Below the pieces are notes generated by a model. The model saw only the letters and a list, made by a program, of their open reading frames with translations. It had not been told where the DNA came from and ran no database searches. This document shows, in pieces, positions 1 to 7,910 of a stretch of DNA of 64,000 nucleotides (positions are counted from its first letter, which is position 1; each line of letters begins with the position of its first letter). The DNA is taken from the NCBI RefSeq assembly GCF_900114455.1, contig NZ_FOTC01000003.1:184124-248123 (forward strand). Direction: 5' to 3'. The stretch comes from Halogranum rubrum. Its GTDB lineage: Archaea > Halobacteriota > Halobacteria > Halobacteriales > Haloferacaceae. Made by a program: the position numbers and the translations under genes.

Positions 1-272
1 GTCTTCTCCACTGTCTCACCGACCTTCTCGTCGACCGTCTTCTCCACTGTCTCACTGACCGTCTCCTCGACGGTTTCCTTGACCGCCGTCGTCATCCAGT
101 TCGGGTCGAAACGGGCCATCTTCCAGACGACGTGGAGGACGTAGGAGACTAGCACCCCGAACCCGAACGCTAGTCCGATGGTAGTCCCAGCGACGACGAT
201 TAGCCCGACCGAAAGCGCGATCAATAGCCCGTAAGTCAGGTCGACGATGGAATCGACACGACTCGGGTTCAC
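1..272 (-). CDS. Membrane protein with ETV-repeat tail, cut by the window edge
   Basis: The visible part is the first 90 codons. I place the start at a GTG at 272, preceded by a GGGTGAG ribosome-binding site; the gene runs off the window at base 1. A long hydrophobic stretch (about residues 12-50) is followed by FDPNWMTTAV and then by a run of repeated ETVEKTV/ETVSETV units with alternating acidic and valine/threonine residues. At DNA level the repeat shows as two near-identical 24-bp copies (1-24 and 37-60). The shape is a membrane anchor followed by a cytoplasmic amphipathic repeat. I do not recognise a family with a known function; proteins of this shape are common in haloarchaea. Confidence 0.7.
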   Translation of the reverse strand, partial: MNPSRVDSIVDLTYGLLIALSVGLIVVAGTTIGLAFGFGVLVSYVLHVVWKMARFDPNWMTTAVKETVEETVSETVEKTVDEKVGETVEK

Positions 273-545
273 AACTCACCCAGACCGAAGACCGCCTGCC
301 CGGAAAGAACGAACCGGGGTTCCATAGATGTTGAAAAACACATACCAACTCTAAACTCCACTCGCCTAAGTAACTTGGTAAATGGACCTCCACTCGGTGG
401 GAACTCTGAACGGGTCGGCACACACCGACTCTCGGAGGTGCAGCGTCTCTGCCCTGGGTCACGGCTTCGATTCGGAGCGTCCTCCTACTACCGTACCACC
501 GAGAGTCGCAGAGCGAGTTCGATCAGAAGCGACGGCGAAGTCGAC
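273..545. other. Intergenic region without a convincing gene
   Basis: This gap lies between the partial membrane gene (start at 272) and the end of carS (546), both on the minus strand. An AT-richer patch at about 328-385 could hold the promoter of the downstream gene. Open frames crossing the gap read as antisense noise with arginine-rich translations, and I call no gene. Confidence 0.5.
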
Positions 546-1097
546 CTACCACGGTTCGTCTTTCAATCCGAGCACGTACGCGATGGCGTTCGTCGTGACG
601 TGGAGTATCGGGGTCATCACGACGACGACGAGGAGTACGGGAATCCGAAACACCGTCCGGAACCACGACGGCGCGACGGCGGCCGTCAGGCCGAGCGACC
701 CGGCGACGAAGTCCAGTTGGTCGAGTCCGGGGAACGCCGCCCCGCGTTCGCGACCACTCCGGCGCTTGAGGAACGACGCGCCGATGTCGCCGAGCATCGC
801 GCCGAACGAGAGCGCGAACGCCGACTTGACAGAGAACGTCGGCAGCGACACGTCCAGTCGATTCTCGACGGGGCCGCGAACGAGGTCCAAGAGGAGTGCG
901 AGCGCTACACCGGCGGCGGTGCCGACGAGCGTCCCGCGCCACGTCTTCCCGTCGCCGAGGAGTCGGTTCCCGTTCCACGTCCGTCCGCCGTCGATGGGTT
1001 CGCCGCCGCCGGCGAGCACCGCGACGTTGTTCGGGACGTACGCCGGGAGCATCGTCCAGAAGGCCTGTAGGACGAGCGAACGCAAGGTACCCAACAT
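546..1097 (-). CDS. carS: CDP-archaeol synthase
   Basis: The 183-residue membrane protein matches the CDP-2,3-bis-(O-geranylgeranyl)-sn-glycerol synthase family (DUF46/CarS). It transfers CMP from CTP to unsaturated archaetidic acid, making the activated lipid for polar head-group attachment in ether-lipid synthesis. Diagnostic motifs sit in the first cytoplasmic region: PAYVPNN (about 18-24), PIDGG (34-38) and GDGKTWRG (48-55). The rest is four to five hydrophobic helices, and the length is typical. It is divergent from the proline dehydrogenase gene. No abnormal residue was seen. Confidence 0.93.
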   Translation of the reverse strand: MLGTLRSLVLQAFWTMLPAYVPNNVAVLAGGGEPIDGGRTWNGNRLLGDGKTWRGTLVGTAAGVALALLLDLVRGPVENRLDVSLPTFSVKSAFALSFGAMLGDIGASFLKRRSGRERGAAFPGLDQLDFVAGSLGLTAAVAPSWFRTVFRIPVLLVVVVMTPILHVTTNAIAYVLGLKDEPW

Positions 1098-1160
1098 ATC
1101 CGGGAGATGTCGGGGGGAGGATAAAAGCCCCTGCGTTTCAGTCGGCGTTGTCGTGGGATT

Positions 1161-1200
1161 CGTCCGAAGTCGTCGGGAGTCGTCGGGAGTCGTCGGAAGT
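1161..1200. repeat. Four tandem copies of a 10-bp unit
   Basis: Four consecutive decamers of the form CGTCSGRAGT fill exactly 1161-1200, the two middle ones being identical. They are followed at 1201-1220 by a short GAGAGTCGA duplication. The unit length equals about one DNA helical turn, so all copies face the same side. The array lies in the divergent region between carS and proline dehydrogenase, about 70 bp upstream of the latter's TATA box. Confidence 0.8.
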
Positions 1201-1267
1201 GGAGAGTCGAGAGTCGAGACTAGTGACGAGCGACGTGGCCGACGTGTGAGGGAAGAACGATAACGGA

Positions 1268-1292
1268 TTTAAATACTGACTCGGAAGTTCCG
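1268..1292 (+). promoter_or_regulatory. TATA box and small palindrome before proline dehydrogenase
   Basis: TTTAAATA at 1268-1275 is centred about 25 bp before the ATG at 1297, the geometry of a leaderless haloarchaeal transcript. Between them, CGGAA-G-TTCCG at 1282-1292 is a perfect inverted repeat, well placed to act as an operator over the transcription start. The regulator is unknown. Confidence 0.55.
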
Positions 1293-1296
1293 CCGT

Positions 1297-2136
1297 ATGA
1301 TTCCCCCCATCGCCAGCCAGTTCGTCGCGGGTGAGACGCCGGCGGCGGCGTTCGACCACATCCGAGAGACGAACGAAGACGGCGTGAAGGTCATTCTCAA
1401 CCTTCTCGGCGAGCACTACGACAACCGCGCCGAGGCGGACCAAGACACGGCGACGTACCTCCAACTCGTCCGCGACATCGGAAACACCGACCTCGACGCC
1501 TGCGTCTCGGTCAAGCCCTCCCAAATCGGCCTCGACGCCGGCGACGACGTGTTCCGCGAGAACTTCCGTGCCATCGCCGAGGCGGGCGACCAACACGACG
1601 TGTTCGTCTGGTGCGACATGGAAGACCACACGACGACGGACGTCACGCTCGACGCCTTCGAGGAGTTCGCCCGCGAGTTCGAAGGCGGAATCGGCCTCTG
1701 TGTACAGGCCAACCTCAAGCGCACGAAGGACGACTTGAGACGACTCGTCGACGTCCCCGGGAAGATTCGACTCGTGAAGGGAGCCTACGACGAACCGCGA
1801 GAAGTCGCCTACAAGGAGAAGTCAGAGGTCGACGCGGCCTACCGTGAGTATCTGGAGTTCATGTTCGAACAGTTCGAGGGTGGCATCGCCGTCGGCAGTC
1901 ACGACCCCGCGATGATCGAGTTCGCCCGCGAACTCCACGACGAGTACGGGACGGACTTCGAGGTACAGATGCTGATGGGCGTTCGCGAGGACGCCCAGCG
2001 CGAGTTGGTCGCCGACGGCTACGAAGTCTGGCAGTACGCCCCCTACGGCGGCAAGTGGTTCTCGTACTTCTATCGGCGCGTTCGCGAACGCAAGGAGAAC
2101 GCGCTGTTCGCGCTTCGGGCCGTCGTCGGACAGTGA
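1297..2136 (+). CDS. Proline dehydrogenase
   Basis: FAD-dependent proline dehydrogenase (279 residues) oxidises L-proline to delta-1-pyrroline-5-carboxylate and passes electrons to the quinone pool. Family motifs are clear: SVKPS (71-75), RLVKGAY (158-164), GSHD (200-203), EVQMLMG (222-228), YAPYGGKW (247-254) and the closing YRRVRERKEN (259-268). It is the monofunctional TIM-barrel form, lacking the P5C dehydrogenase part of bacterial PutA. The ATG fits a leaderless promoter. No P5C dehydrogenase gene is adjacent. Confidence 0.93.
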   Translation: MIPPIASQFVAGETPAAAFDHIRETNEDGVKVILNLLGEHYDNRAEADQDTATYLQLVRDIGNTDLDACVSVKPSQIGLDAGDDVFRENFRAIAEAGDQHDVFVWCDMEDHTTTDVTLDAFEEFAREFEGGIGLCVQANLKRTKDDLRRLVDVPGKIRLVKGAYDEPREVAYKEKSEVDAAYREYLEFMFEQFEGGIAVGSHDPAMIEFARELHDEYGTDFEVQMLMGVREDAQRELVADGYEVWQYAPYGGKWFSYFYRRVRERKENALFALRAVVGQ

Positions 2137-2252
2137 GAGACGCACAGAACGGGTAGCGAGTCGAGCGTTTTCTTCACTGACTCCACAGAGACCAGAAACC
2201 GGAATCAGGTAGAAGCGCTGATAAGGACGGCCCTCACATACCCCGACAACGA

Positions 2253-2891
2253 ATGTCTACGTGGAAACGCGACGTCGCAAGCGGCCTCGTCGTCCTCATC
2301 CCTCTCGTCGTCCTCGCGTTCGTCGCCAGTTGGCTCTACCAGAAACTCGTCGGGCTTCCGTTCATGGAGGACATCAACCTCCCACCGTACATCCCGGCCG
2401 ACTACGTCCCCCTCGTCCGGGTGCTCATCGTCCTCGTCGTCTTCGCGATGCTCACCCTCGCAGTCGGATACCTGATGCGAACGACCATCGGCCGTCTCGG
2501 TGAAGGCGCTATCGACGGCGTCATCAACCGCATCCCCGTCATCCGCGTCGTCTACAACGCCTCGAAACTCGCCGTCGAAACCGCTCTCTCCGGAACCGAA
2601 GACCTCCAGAAACCCGTCCGCCTGGAAGTGTGGAACGGGATTCGAATGACCGCCTTCAAGACGGGTAAGACCACTTCCGACGGCCGCGAAGTCCTCTTCA
2701 TGCCGACGGCACCCAACATCACCACCGGGTTCGTGATGGAGGTCGAACCCCACCGTATCGAAGAGACCAACGAGAAGGTCGAAGAGGCGCTCACGCGCAT
2801 CCTCTCGGCCGGGTTCGCCGAGACCAACGAGGGCGTCGACATCAACGTCACCGAAGAAGACGGCATCGAAGACCTCGGCCGGATGAACTGA
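2253..2891 (+). CDS. DUF502 family membrane protein
   Basis: This 212-residue protein has two N-terminal membrane helices (about 8-30 and 52-75) separated by a short loop, then a soluble domain of about 135 residues. The pattern LGEGAIDGVINRIPVIRVVY just after the second helix, and a C-terminal part with FMPTAPNITTGFV, are typical of DUF502 proteins found in haloarchaea, bacteria and plants (COV/LCV relatives). The biochemical role is unknown. It stands alone on the plus strand, convergent with the lipoprotein gene that follows by 15 bp. Confidence 0.85.
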   Translation: MSTWKRDVASGLVVLIPLVVLAFVASWLYQKLVGLPFMEDINLPPYIPADYVPLVRVLIVLVVFAMLTLAVGYLMRTTIGRLGEGAIDGVINRIPVIRVVYNASKLAVETALSGTEDLQKPVRLEVWNGIRMTAFKTGKTTSDGREVLFMPTAPNITTGFVMEVEPHRIEETNEKVEEALTRILSAGFAETNEGVDINVTEEDGIEDLGRMN

Positions 2892-2906
2892 AGCGGCGAC
2901 GACCGT

Positions 2907-3971
2907 TCAGGGTACCGACAGTGGGTCGGTCACGGCCCACAACCCTCGCTCGTTCGCTCGTGCGTCCATCTCGACGGCGACGAACGTCTCTCGACGTGGA
3001 TGCTCGTCGTCGGTCGCCCGTGCGAGTCCGCTGGCCACGAGTGCGAGGTTGACCGACCTTTCCTCGTGGACGACGTAGGCGACGTAGACCGTCTCGGGAC
3101 TGTCGAAGACGACGTAAGGGTCGTCCGAAGCCACTATCGCGGTCGACGAGACGATTACTACTTCGACCGATTCGCCGGACAGTTCTCGGTTCAGTGCTCG
3201 GTCGGCGGTCCATCCCCAGACGTGTAGATACGCTTCTCCGCCCGTCGAGTTCGGGACGGGCGAGAACAGCGCTGGGGTCGTCGACGTGTAGAGTTCCGGC
3301 GCGTCGACGCCAGCGAGGTCGACTGTCGCCACCTCGCCGTCGGCGAACGCCACGCGAACCGTGTCGCCGTCGACGACGGTGAGGACCATCGCCGAGCGCA
3401 TCTCCGAGGCGGTGGTGTTAGTCTGGTTCGTCTGGTTCGTGTAACTCGTCTGGTTCGTCTGGTCGACACCTTCACCGGCGTCTGGTGTACTCGCGGGAGT
3501 ATCCGTCGTTGGAGCGGGCGGTGCGACCGCCTCGCCGACCGACTCGGAACCCGGTCGTGCAGGCGCTACTACGACCGGAACCGACGGAGGAGACGCGTCG
3601 ACTGCAGGTACCCCGTCGAAAGGAACCGCGTCGACGTCGGTGCCGTTCGCTTCGGGTTCTTCGGCCATCGGTCCAACATCTGTGACATCTGTGACTGAGG
3701 CGGAACCGCTCGGGTCTACAGGAACCGGTGTCTGTGTCGCGGATGGCGGTTGCGAGGACGTCTCGTCGGGAGCGACGTCAGTCGGGACACTGTCGACGTC
3801 GTTCGCCAGGGGAGCGGCCGGACCAGCGTGCAGGTCGACGTGCGCGTCGTCCGTGGTCGGACGTTCGGCCCCGAACAGGTCGCCGAGACACCCCGAAGTG
3901 AGGAGGAGCACGACGAGCAACGTCGGCTTGGCCCAGCGGGTCATCGAACGAGAATCGGGGGGAGTCGGCAT
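2907..3971 (-). CDS. SNase-like lipoprotein, probably without catalytic arginines
   Basis: A 354-residue exported protein. A positively charged start and hydrophobic stretch end in the lipobox LTSGC (Cys28), so it should be lipid-anchored outside the cell. Residues about 30-185 are Pro/Thr/Asp-rich linker ending in a run of N-glycosylation sequons (several NQT, one NTT). A staphylococcal-nuclease-like OB domain follows from about 190, seen in VVDGDTVRV and LAGVDAPE and in SVNLALVASGLARA. The position of nuclease Arg35 (normally R-L-x-G-x-D) is Asp, and the usual GR-x-LAY carrying Arg87 reads ETVYVAY, so catalysis is doubtful. An alternative ATG at 3944 gives a more typical lipoprotein n-region. 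Confidence 0.8.
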   Translation of the reverse strand: MPTPPDSRSMTRWAKPTLLVVLLLTSGCLGDLFGAERPTTDDAHVDLHAGPAAPLANDVDSVPTDVAPDETSSQPPSATQTPVPVDPSGSASVTDVTDVGPMAEEPEANGTDVDAVPFDGVPAVDASPPSVPVVVAPARPGSESVGEAVAPPAPTTDTPASTPDAGEGVDQTNQTSYTNQTNQTNTTASEMRSAMVLTVVDGDTVRVAFADGEVATVDLAGVDAPELYTSTTPALFSPVPNSTGGEAYLHVWGWTADRALNRELSGESVEVVIVSSTAIVASDDPYVVFDSPETVYVAYVVHEERSVNLALVASGLARATDDEHPRRETFVAVEMDARANERGLWAVTDPLSVP

Positions 3972-4050
3972 GAACGTTCGATAACCGAGCAGTGACTGCG
4001 CACACACTCTCGGGGGTGACTCGTTGTCGGTCGTCGCGTGAGACGAGAGG

Positions 4051-4086
4051 CGAAGAGAGCGAAGAAAGCGAAGAGAACGAGAGAGA
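4051..4086. repeat. Four 9-bp purine-rich tandem units
   Basis: Nonamers CGAAGAGAG, CGAAGAAAG, CGAAGAGAA and CGAGAGAGA follow one another without gaps. On the minus strand this is a pyrimidine tract just after the ilvE stop codon (4109), where it could act as a loose termination region, and upstream of the lipoprotein gene. Confidence 0.7.
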
Positions 4087-4108
4087 CGTGGTTCGAACGG
4101 CGCGTGTC

Positions 4109-5032
4109 TCAGACGTAGGTGAACCACTCGTCGTGGTCGTCGGTGCGACGCTCCACGAGGTCGAAGAACGCCTGCTGGAGTTCCTCGGTCACTGGCCCGC
4201 GCTCGCCGACTTCGACGTTGTCGACCTGTCGGATGGGCGTGACCTCCGCGGCGCTGCCGGTGAAGAACAGTTCGTCGGCGGTGTGGAGTTCGCCGCGACT
4301 GATAGAGACGTTGTCGTGAACCTCGTAGCCGCGCTCTTCGGCCAGTTCGATGACCGTGTTTCGCGTGATGCCGTCGAGGATACTCTCGCTCAATCCGGGC
4401 GTGAATATCTCGCCGTCGCGGACGAGGAAGATGTTCTCGCCGGGACCTTCGGCGACGTTGCCCTCCTTGTTGAGGACGATTGCCTCGCGGTAACCGTTGC
4501 GGCGGGCTTCTTCGCCAGCGAGCAGGGAGTTCACGTAGAGACCGGTCGTCTTGGCGTTCGTCGGAATCTGGCTGGAGGAGTGCTTGCGCCACGAGGAGAC
4601 CATCACCTTGATACCGTTTTCGAGGGCGTCCTCGCCCAGGTAGGTTCCCCACGGCCACGCGGCGATGGCGACTTGCGTGGGGCAGTCGCCGGGCGAGACG
4701 CCGAGGGTGTCGTAGCCGTAGAACGCGATTGGTCGGATGTAGCAGGATTCGAGGTCCTGACGGCGGATGAGTTCCATCGTCGCCTCGGTGAGTTCCTCCG
4801 GTTCGAAGGGAATCTCCATCTCGTACGGCTGCGTCGAGTCGTAGAAGCGTTCAAGGTGTTCCTCCCAGCGGAAGACTGCGGGACCGTTCTCGGTGTCGTA
4901 GCAGCGAACGCCCTCGAAGACGCCGGTTCCGTAGTGGAGGCCGTGAGTCAGGACGTGAATCTGTGCGTCCTGCCAGTCCACGAACTCGCCGTCCATCCAG
5001 ATGGTGTCGACGTCCATGTCGTCAAATCCCAT
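4109..5032 (-). CDS. ilvE: Branched-chain amino acid aminotransferase
   Basis: PLP-dependent fold-type IV aminotransferase (307 residues) that interconverts valine, leucine or isoleucine with their 2-oxo acids. The PLP lysine is K161 in TNAKTTGLYVNS. Other family marks are LHYGTGVFEGVR near residues 32-43, the phosphate-binding region AEGPGENIF, GITRNTVIELA, and TGSAAEVTPIRQVD near the C-terminus. Length and motifs match complete active enzymes. The gene is single and divergent from the epimerase gene; its TATA box is about 28 bp before the ATG, indicating a leaderless mRNA. Confidence 0.95.
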   Translation of the reverse strand: MGFDDMDVDTIWMDGEFVDWQDAQIHVLTHGLHYGTGVFEGVRCYDTENGPAVFRWEEHLERFYDSTQPYEMEIPFEPEELTEATMELIRRQDLESCYIRPIAFYGYDTLGVSPGDCPTQVAIAAWPWGTYLGEDALENGIKVMVSSWRKHSSSQIPTNAKTTGLYVNSLLAGEEARRNGYREAIVLNKEGNVAEGPGENIFLVRDGEIFTPGLSESILDGITRNTVIELAEERGYEVHDNVSISRGELHTADELFFTGSAAEVTPIRQVDNVEVGERGPVTEELQQAFFDLVERRTDDHDEWFTYV

Positions 5033-5054
5033 AATCGGGGCATTGGTGGGGTAC

Positions 5055-5064
5055 AGTATAAATT
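5055..5064 (-). promoter_or_regulatory. TATA box of ilvE
   Basis: Read on the minus strand, AATTTATACT is centred about 27 bp upstream of the ilvE ATG (5032). This spacing puts the transcription start at or next to the start codon, as in leaderless haloarchaeal genes. Confidence 0.55.
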
Positions 5065-5122
5065 CATGAGGAATGACTCCGTGGGGGTCGGCTTTTTGAA
5101 ACGCACCCGAGAACGTGCGCGT

Positions 5123-6025
5123 ATGTCAGAGACTCGACTCCGAACCGTCGCCGTCACCGGCGGTAACGGCCAAGTCGGCCGCGGTGTCCTACGCGAACTC
5201 GCCGACCACGGGTATCGAACGGTCAACCTCTCGCGCGGCAGTCGACGCGAAGACGTCGCCGACGGCTACCGCCGAACCGACCTGCTCGACGCGGGCGAGG
5301 TGTACGGGTCGCTCGCCGCCTGCGACGCGGATGCGGTCGTCCACCTCGGCATGAGTCCCAGCCCCGACGGGAGCCCCGGCCACGTCACCTTCGAGAGCAA
5401 CGTGATGACGACGTACCACGTACTGGAAGCGTCACAGAACCTCGGAATCCAGAGCGTCGCCGTCGCCTCCAGCATGAGCGCGCTCGGTGCGGGCTTCGAC
5501 CCCGACCCGGTTCGACTCGACTACCTCCCGGTCGACGAGGACCACCCGAGCGACCCACGCGACCCCTACGCGCTCGGAAAGCGCGTACTGGAAGTGACTG
5601 CCGAGGGCGTCGGCCGACGAAACGACGGGCCGACCGTGAGCACGCTCCGGTTCCCCATCGTCGCCGACGACGAGTGGCTCTCGGAGACGTTCGTCGACAG
5701 CGACCGCTCGCTCGACACGATTCGCGACGCGCCGTACTACCACTCGGTCCGAAACACCCTCTTTGCCTACGTCCACCTCGACGACCTCGCTCGACTCTTT
5801 CGGCTGTGCGTCGAAGCCGACTTCGAGGGTCACGAGACGTTCTGGGCCAGTGCGCCGGACACGACAGTCGACCTGCCGACCGCCGAACTCGTCGACGAGG
5901 AGTACCCGGACGTTCGAGTGAGAGGGAGCGAGTTCGACGGGTACGAGAGTCTCGTCGACACGACGAAGGCACGAGAGCTGCTGGGGTGGAGCGCCGAGCG
6001 GAGTTGGCGTGCGTTCGAGAACTAG
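5123..6025 (+). CDS. NAD-dependent epimerase/dehydratase (extended SDR)
   Basis: Protein of 300 residues starting MSETRLRTVAVTGGNGQVG. The TGGNGQVG glycine motif binds NAD(P), and the catalytic tyrosine-lysine pair is in DPYALGKRVLE (YxxxK). A serine cluster ASSMSALG precedes it at the expected distance. Such short extended SDRs act on nucleotide sugars or related substrates; the substrate here cannot be read from sequence. I chose the ATG at 5123 because it gives the Rossmann fold at the N-terminus; the frame stays open far upstream only as antisense of ilvE. Confidence 0.85.
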   Translation: MSETRLRTVAVTGGNGQVGRGVLRELADHGYRTVNLSRGSRREDVADGYRRTDLLDAGEVYGSLAACDADAVVHLGMSPSPDGSPGHVTFESNVMTTYHVLEASQNLGIQSVAVASSMSALGAGFDPDPVRLDYLPVDEDHPSDPRDPYALGKRVLEVTAEGVGRRNDGPTVSTLRFPIVADDEWLSETFVDSDRSLDTIRDAPYYHSVRNTLFAYVHLDDLARLFRLCVEADFEGHETFWASAPDTTVDLPTAELVDEEYPDVRVRGSEFDGYESLVDTTKARELLGWSAERSWRAFEN

Positions 6026-6072
6026 AGGCGGCCGTGTGAGTTTTGCGTTCGAAGCGCCTACGAGCGGCGAGT

Positions 6073-6321
6073 ATGAACCAGTGTTCGGTGTGTGGGACGC
6101 TCGACGGCCTCCCGTTCACCTGCAACGAGTGTGGACAGAAGCTGTGTGGCCAGCATCGCCTGCCAGAAGCCCACTCGTGTCCGGGTCTCGCGTCCGACGA
6201 CGTGCGGTTCGGCCAGCGTGAGCGCCGAGAGAGCGGGTCGACTGGCGGCGGAAAACTGACGAGAAAGCTGCGACGACTCGTGTCGGCCCCAATCCGGGCC
6301 GTCGGGTCGCTGTTTCGCTGA
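6073..6321 (+). CDS. AN1-type zinc finger protein
   Basis: An 82-residue protein. The first 35 residues form a complete AN1 finger: CSVC, then CNEC, C and H in CGQHRL, and H and C in AHSC, giving two zinc sites. The rest is basic with a C-terminal amphipathic segment (LTRKLRRLVSAPIRAVGSLFR ends the chain). AN1 fingers in eukaryotes occur with ubiquitin-related proteins; the archaeal role is unknown. The start ATG at 6073 lies 48 bp after the epimerase stop, so the two may be co-transcribed. Confidence 0.85.
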   Translation: MNQCSVCGTLDGLPFTCNECGQKLCGQHRLPEAHSCPGLASDDVRFGQRERRESGSTGGGKLTRKLRRLVSAPIRAVGSLFR

Positions 6322-7023
6322 CTACCCCAGTCGCTCGACGAGTTGGTCGCCGTCGACGAAGACGAACTCGTGGCGGGTCGCGTAGTCGCGGGCCGCCGCC
6401 TTCGAGAGCGCACGCCCCGTCTCGTCGTCGAGCATCTCACAGACGACGACTGCCGGTGGGAGACCCGCTTCGGCGGCGAGTGCGAGGCCGAGTTCGGTGT
6501 GACCCTGTCGGTCGGCGAGGAGACCGGGTGCCGCCCGAAGGACGTTGACGTGGCCGGGTGAGCGGAAGTCGGCGGCGAAGTCCTGGGCGTCGTAGTCGCC
6601 AGCGACGGCAGCCTCGGCGACCGACGCGAGTTCGGTGATGGTGAGCGCGCGGTCGTCGTCGGGGATGCCGGTGAAGGTGTCGCGGTGGTTCACGGGCAGC
6701 GAGAACGACGAGCGGTCGTCGTACCCCAACTCGTGGCTCCCGGCGCTCGGGTGGTCGATGGTGTCGTCGAGGAAGGGGAGGTCCATCGCGTCCGCTGCCT
6801 CGTGTGAGAGCGCGGCGCAGACGAGGCCACCGGCGTCGTTGCGGAGGCGGGCGACGGCGTCGGCCGTGACCGCTCCGGCCGGGTAGACGATGTCTGTCTC
6901 GCCCTCCCGGTCGTCGAAGTCGTGGATGAGTACAGGAAGACCGTCGCGGAAGGCCGCAACTGCCCGGTCGACAGCGTCGGAGTCCGTCTCGTCGCCACGG
7001 AGGTCGCCGGCGCGGCCGCTCAT
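6322..7023 (-). CDS. ribB: 3,4-dihydroxy-2-butanone 4-phosphate synthase
   Basis: RibB (233 residues) converts ribulose 5-phosphate into 3,4-dihydroxy-2-butanone 4-phosphate and formate, supplying the four-carbon unit of riboflavin. The active-site acid segment [13 protein letters not shown] (about residues 37-49) is intact, as are [18 protein letters not shown] and the FRSPGHV segment around residue 153. It has no GTP cyclohydrolase II fusion. The start overlaps the end of rbkR by 4 bp (ATGA), so regulator/kinase and synthase are translated together. Confidence 0.95.
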   Translation of the reverse strand: MSGRAGDLRGDETDSDAVDRAVAAFRDGLPVLIHDFDDREGETDIVYPAGAVTADAVARLRNDAGGLVCAALSHEAADAMDLPFLDDTIDHPSAGSHELGYDDRSSFSLPVNHRDTFTGIPDDDRALTITELASVAEAAVAGDYDAQDFAADFRSPGHVNVLRAAPGLLADRQGHTELGLALAAEAGLPPAVVVCEMLDDETGRALSKAAARDYATRHEFVFVDGDQLVERLG

Positions 7024-7748
7024 CGGGAACCCTCCTGTGGCCCGTCGACTTCCTCGACACGGACAGAGACCGTGTCGCCGTCGTCGAGGCCGAGTTGGTC
7101 GCGCAGACGGTCCGGGGCGATAATCTCCAGTTGGGTCTCGTCGTGGTGGGTGCGCTCGGGGACGATGATGTGGGCCGTCTCGTAGGACTCACCGTCGTAC
7201 TCGACGGTCGCCGCATAACACGAAGCGGGACCGAACGTGCGCTCGTCGTCCTCCCAGCCGTCGATGGGGACAGCGTCGAGCGAACTCATTCCGGCGCGGG
7301 CGCGGACGCTCTCCTCGGTCAAGTCGACGTTCAGCGTGCCGAGGAACGGTTCGTAGTCGAGACGCTCGACGAACTGCTCCATGTAGCCCGAAAGCGAGAT
7401 GTAGTGACGCCCTTCGCCCATCCCGCCGGTGACGGTTCCGGTGAGGGTGACGGAGGCTTCTTCCTCGAAGATGCGTCGGTAGTCGGCGTACTCCTTGCGG
7501 AGTGCCGCCTCACCGGTGTCGGTGACGTCGACCCACTGGCCGTCGCTGACGATGTCGCGTTCGACGTAGCCCGCCTCGTCGAGTCGTTGGAGGCGGCGAG
7601 AGGCGGTCTGACTGGAGGCACCGAGGCGGTCCGCGAGGCTCGAACAGGAGACCTTCACGGGACCGGCGAGTCCACCGTCGAGTGCGACGAGTTTCAGCGC
7701 GGCGAGTTCGTCGTGTCCGACGGCGGGTGCTGCAACCGATTCTGACAT
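7020..7748 (-). CDS. rbkR: RbkR: winged-helix regulator fused to CTP-dependent riboflavin kinase
   Basis: A 242-residue fusion. Residues about 10-95 form a winged helix ([29 protein letters not shown]). Residues about 98-235 form the archaeal riboflavin kinase (DUF120), with [17 protein letters not shown], a CTP-binding loop, and FLGTLNVDL. The enzyme makes FMN from riboflavin using CTP, and this fused form is known as a riboflavin-pathway regulator in archaea. It is first in a two-gene operon with ribB. A TATA-like CTTATCA about 27 bp before the ATG suggests a leaderless transcript. Confidence 0.93.
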   Translation of the reverse strand: MSESVAAPAVGHDELAALKLVALDGGLAGPVKVSCSSLADRLGASSQTASRRLQRLDEAGYVERDIVSDGQWVDVTDTGEAALRKEYADYRRIFEEEASVTLTGTVTGGMGEGRHYISLSGYMEQFVERLDYEPFLGTLNVDLTEESVRARAGMSSLDAVPIDGWEDDERTFGPASCYAATVEYDGESYETAHIIVPERTHHDETQLEIIAPDRLRDQLGLDDGDTVSVRVEEVDGPQEGSR

Positions 7749-7818
7749 GGTCGAACTGTCGGACTCGTCGCTGATAAGCGTGCCGAATATGGGATGCGTA
7801 ACAGATATGAGATAGAGA

Positions 7819-7842
7819 GTGACACGATGTCACGGTCGTGAC
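7819..7842. promoter_or_regulatory. Overlapping inverted repeats upstream of rbkR
   Basis: GTGACA-CGA-TGTCAC (7819-7833) is a perfect inverted repeat. It overlaps a second one, GTCAC-GGTC-GTGAC (7829-7842). An outer GTAAC (7797-7801) and GTTAC (7843-7847) flank both. The site lies about 45-65 bp upstream of the presumed rbkR TATA box and is a candidate operator, most simply for RbkR itself. Confidence 0.45.
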
Positions 7843-7910
7843 GTTACTATCCGTACTCCGGCTAAGCCCGTCGTCCATCTAAGTGCGTCGGTCCCGGCGG
7901 TTCGAGTCGG

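Noticed and set aside
3992-5122. Long plus-strand open frame upstream of the epimerase start
   Set aside because: It is the antisense of ilvE; the high GC content leaves antisense frames open. The translation has no family features.
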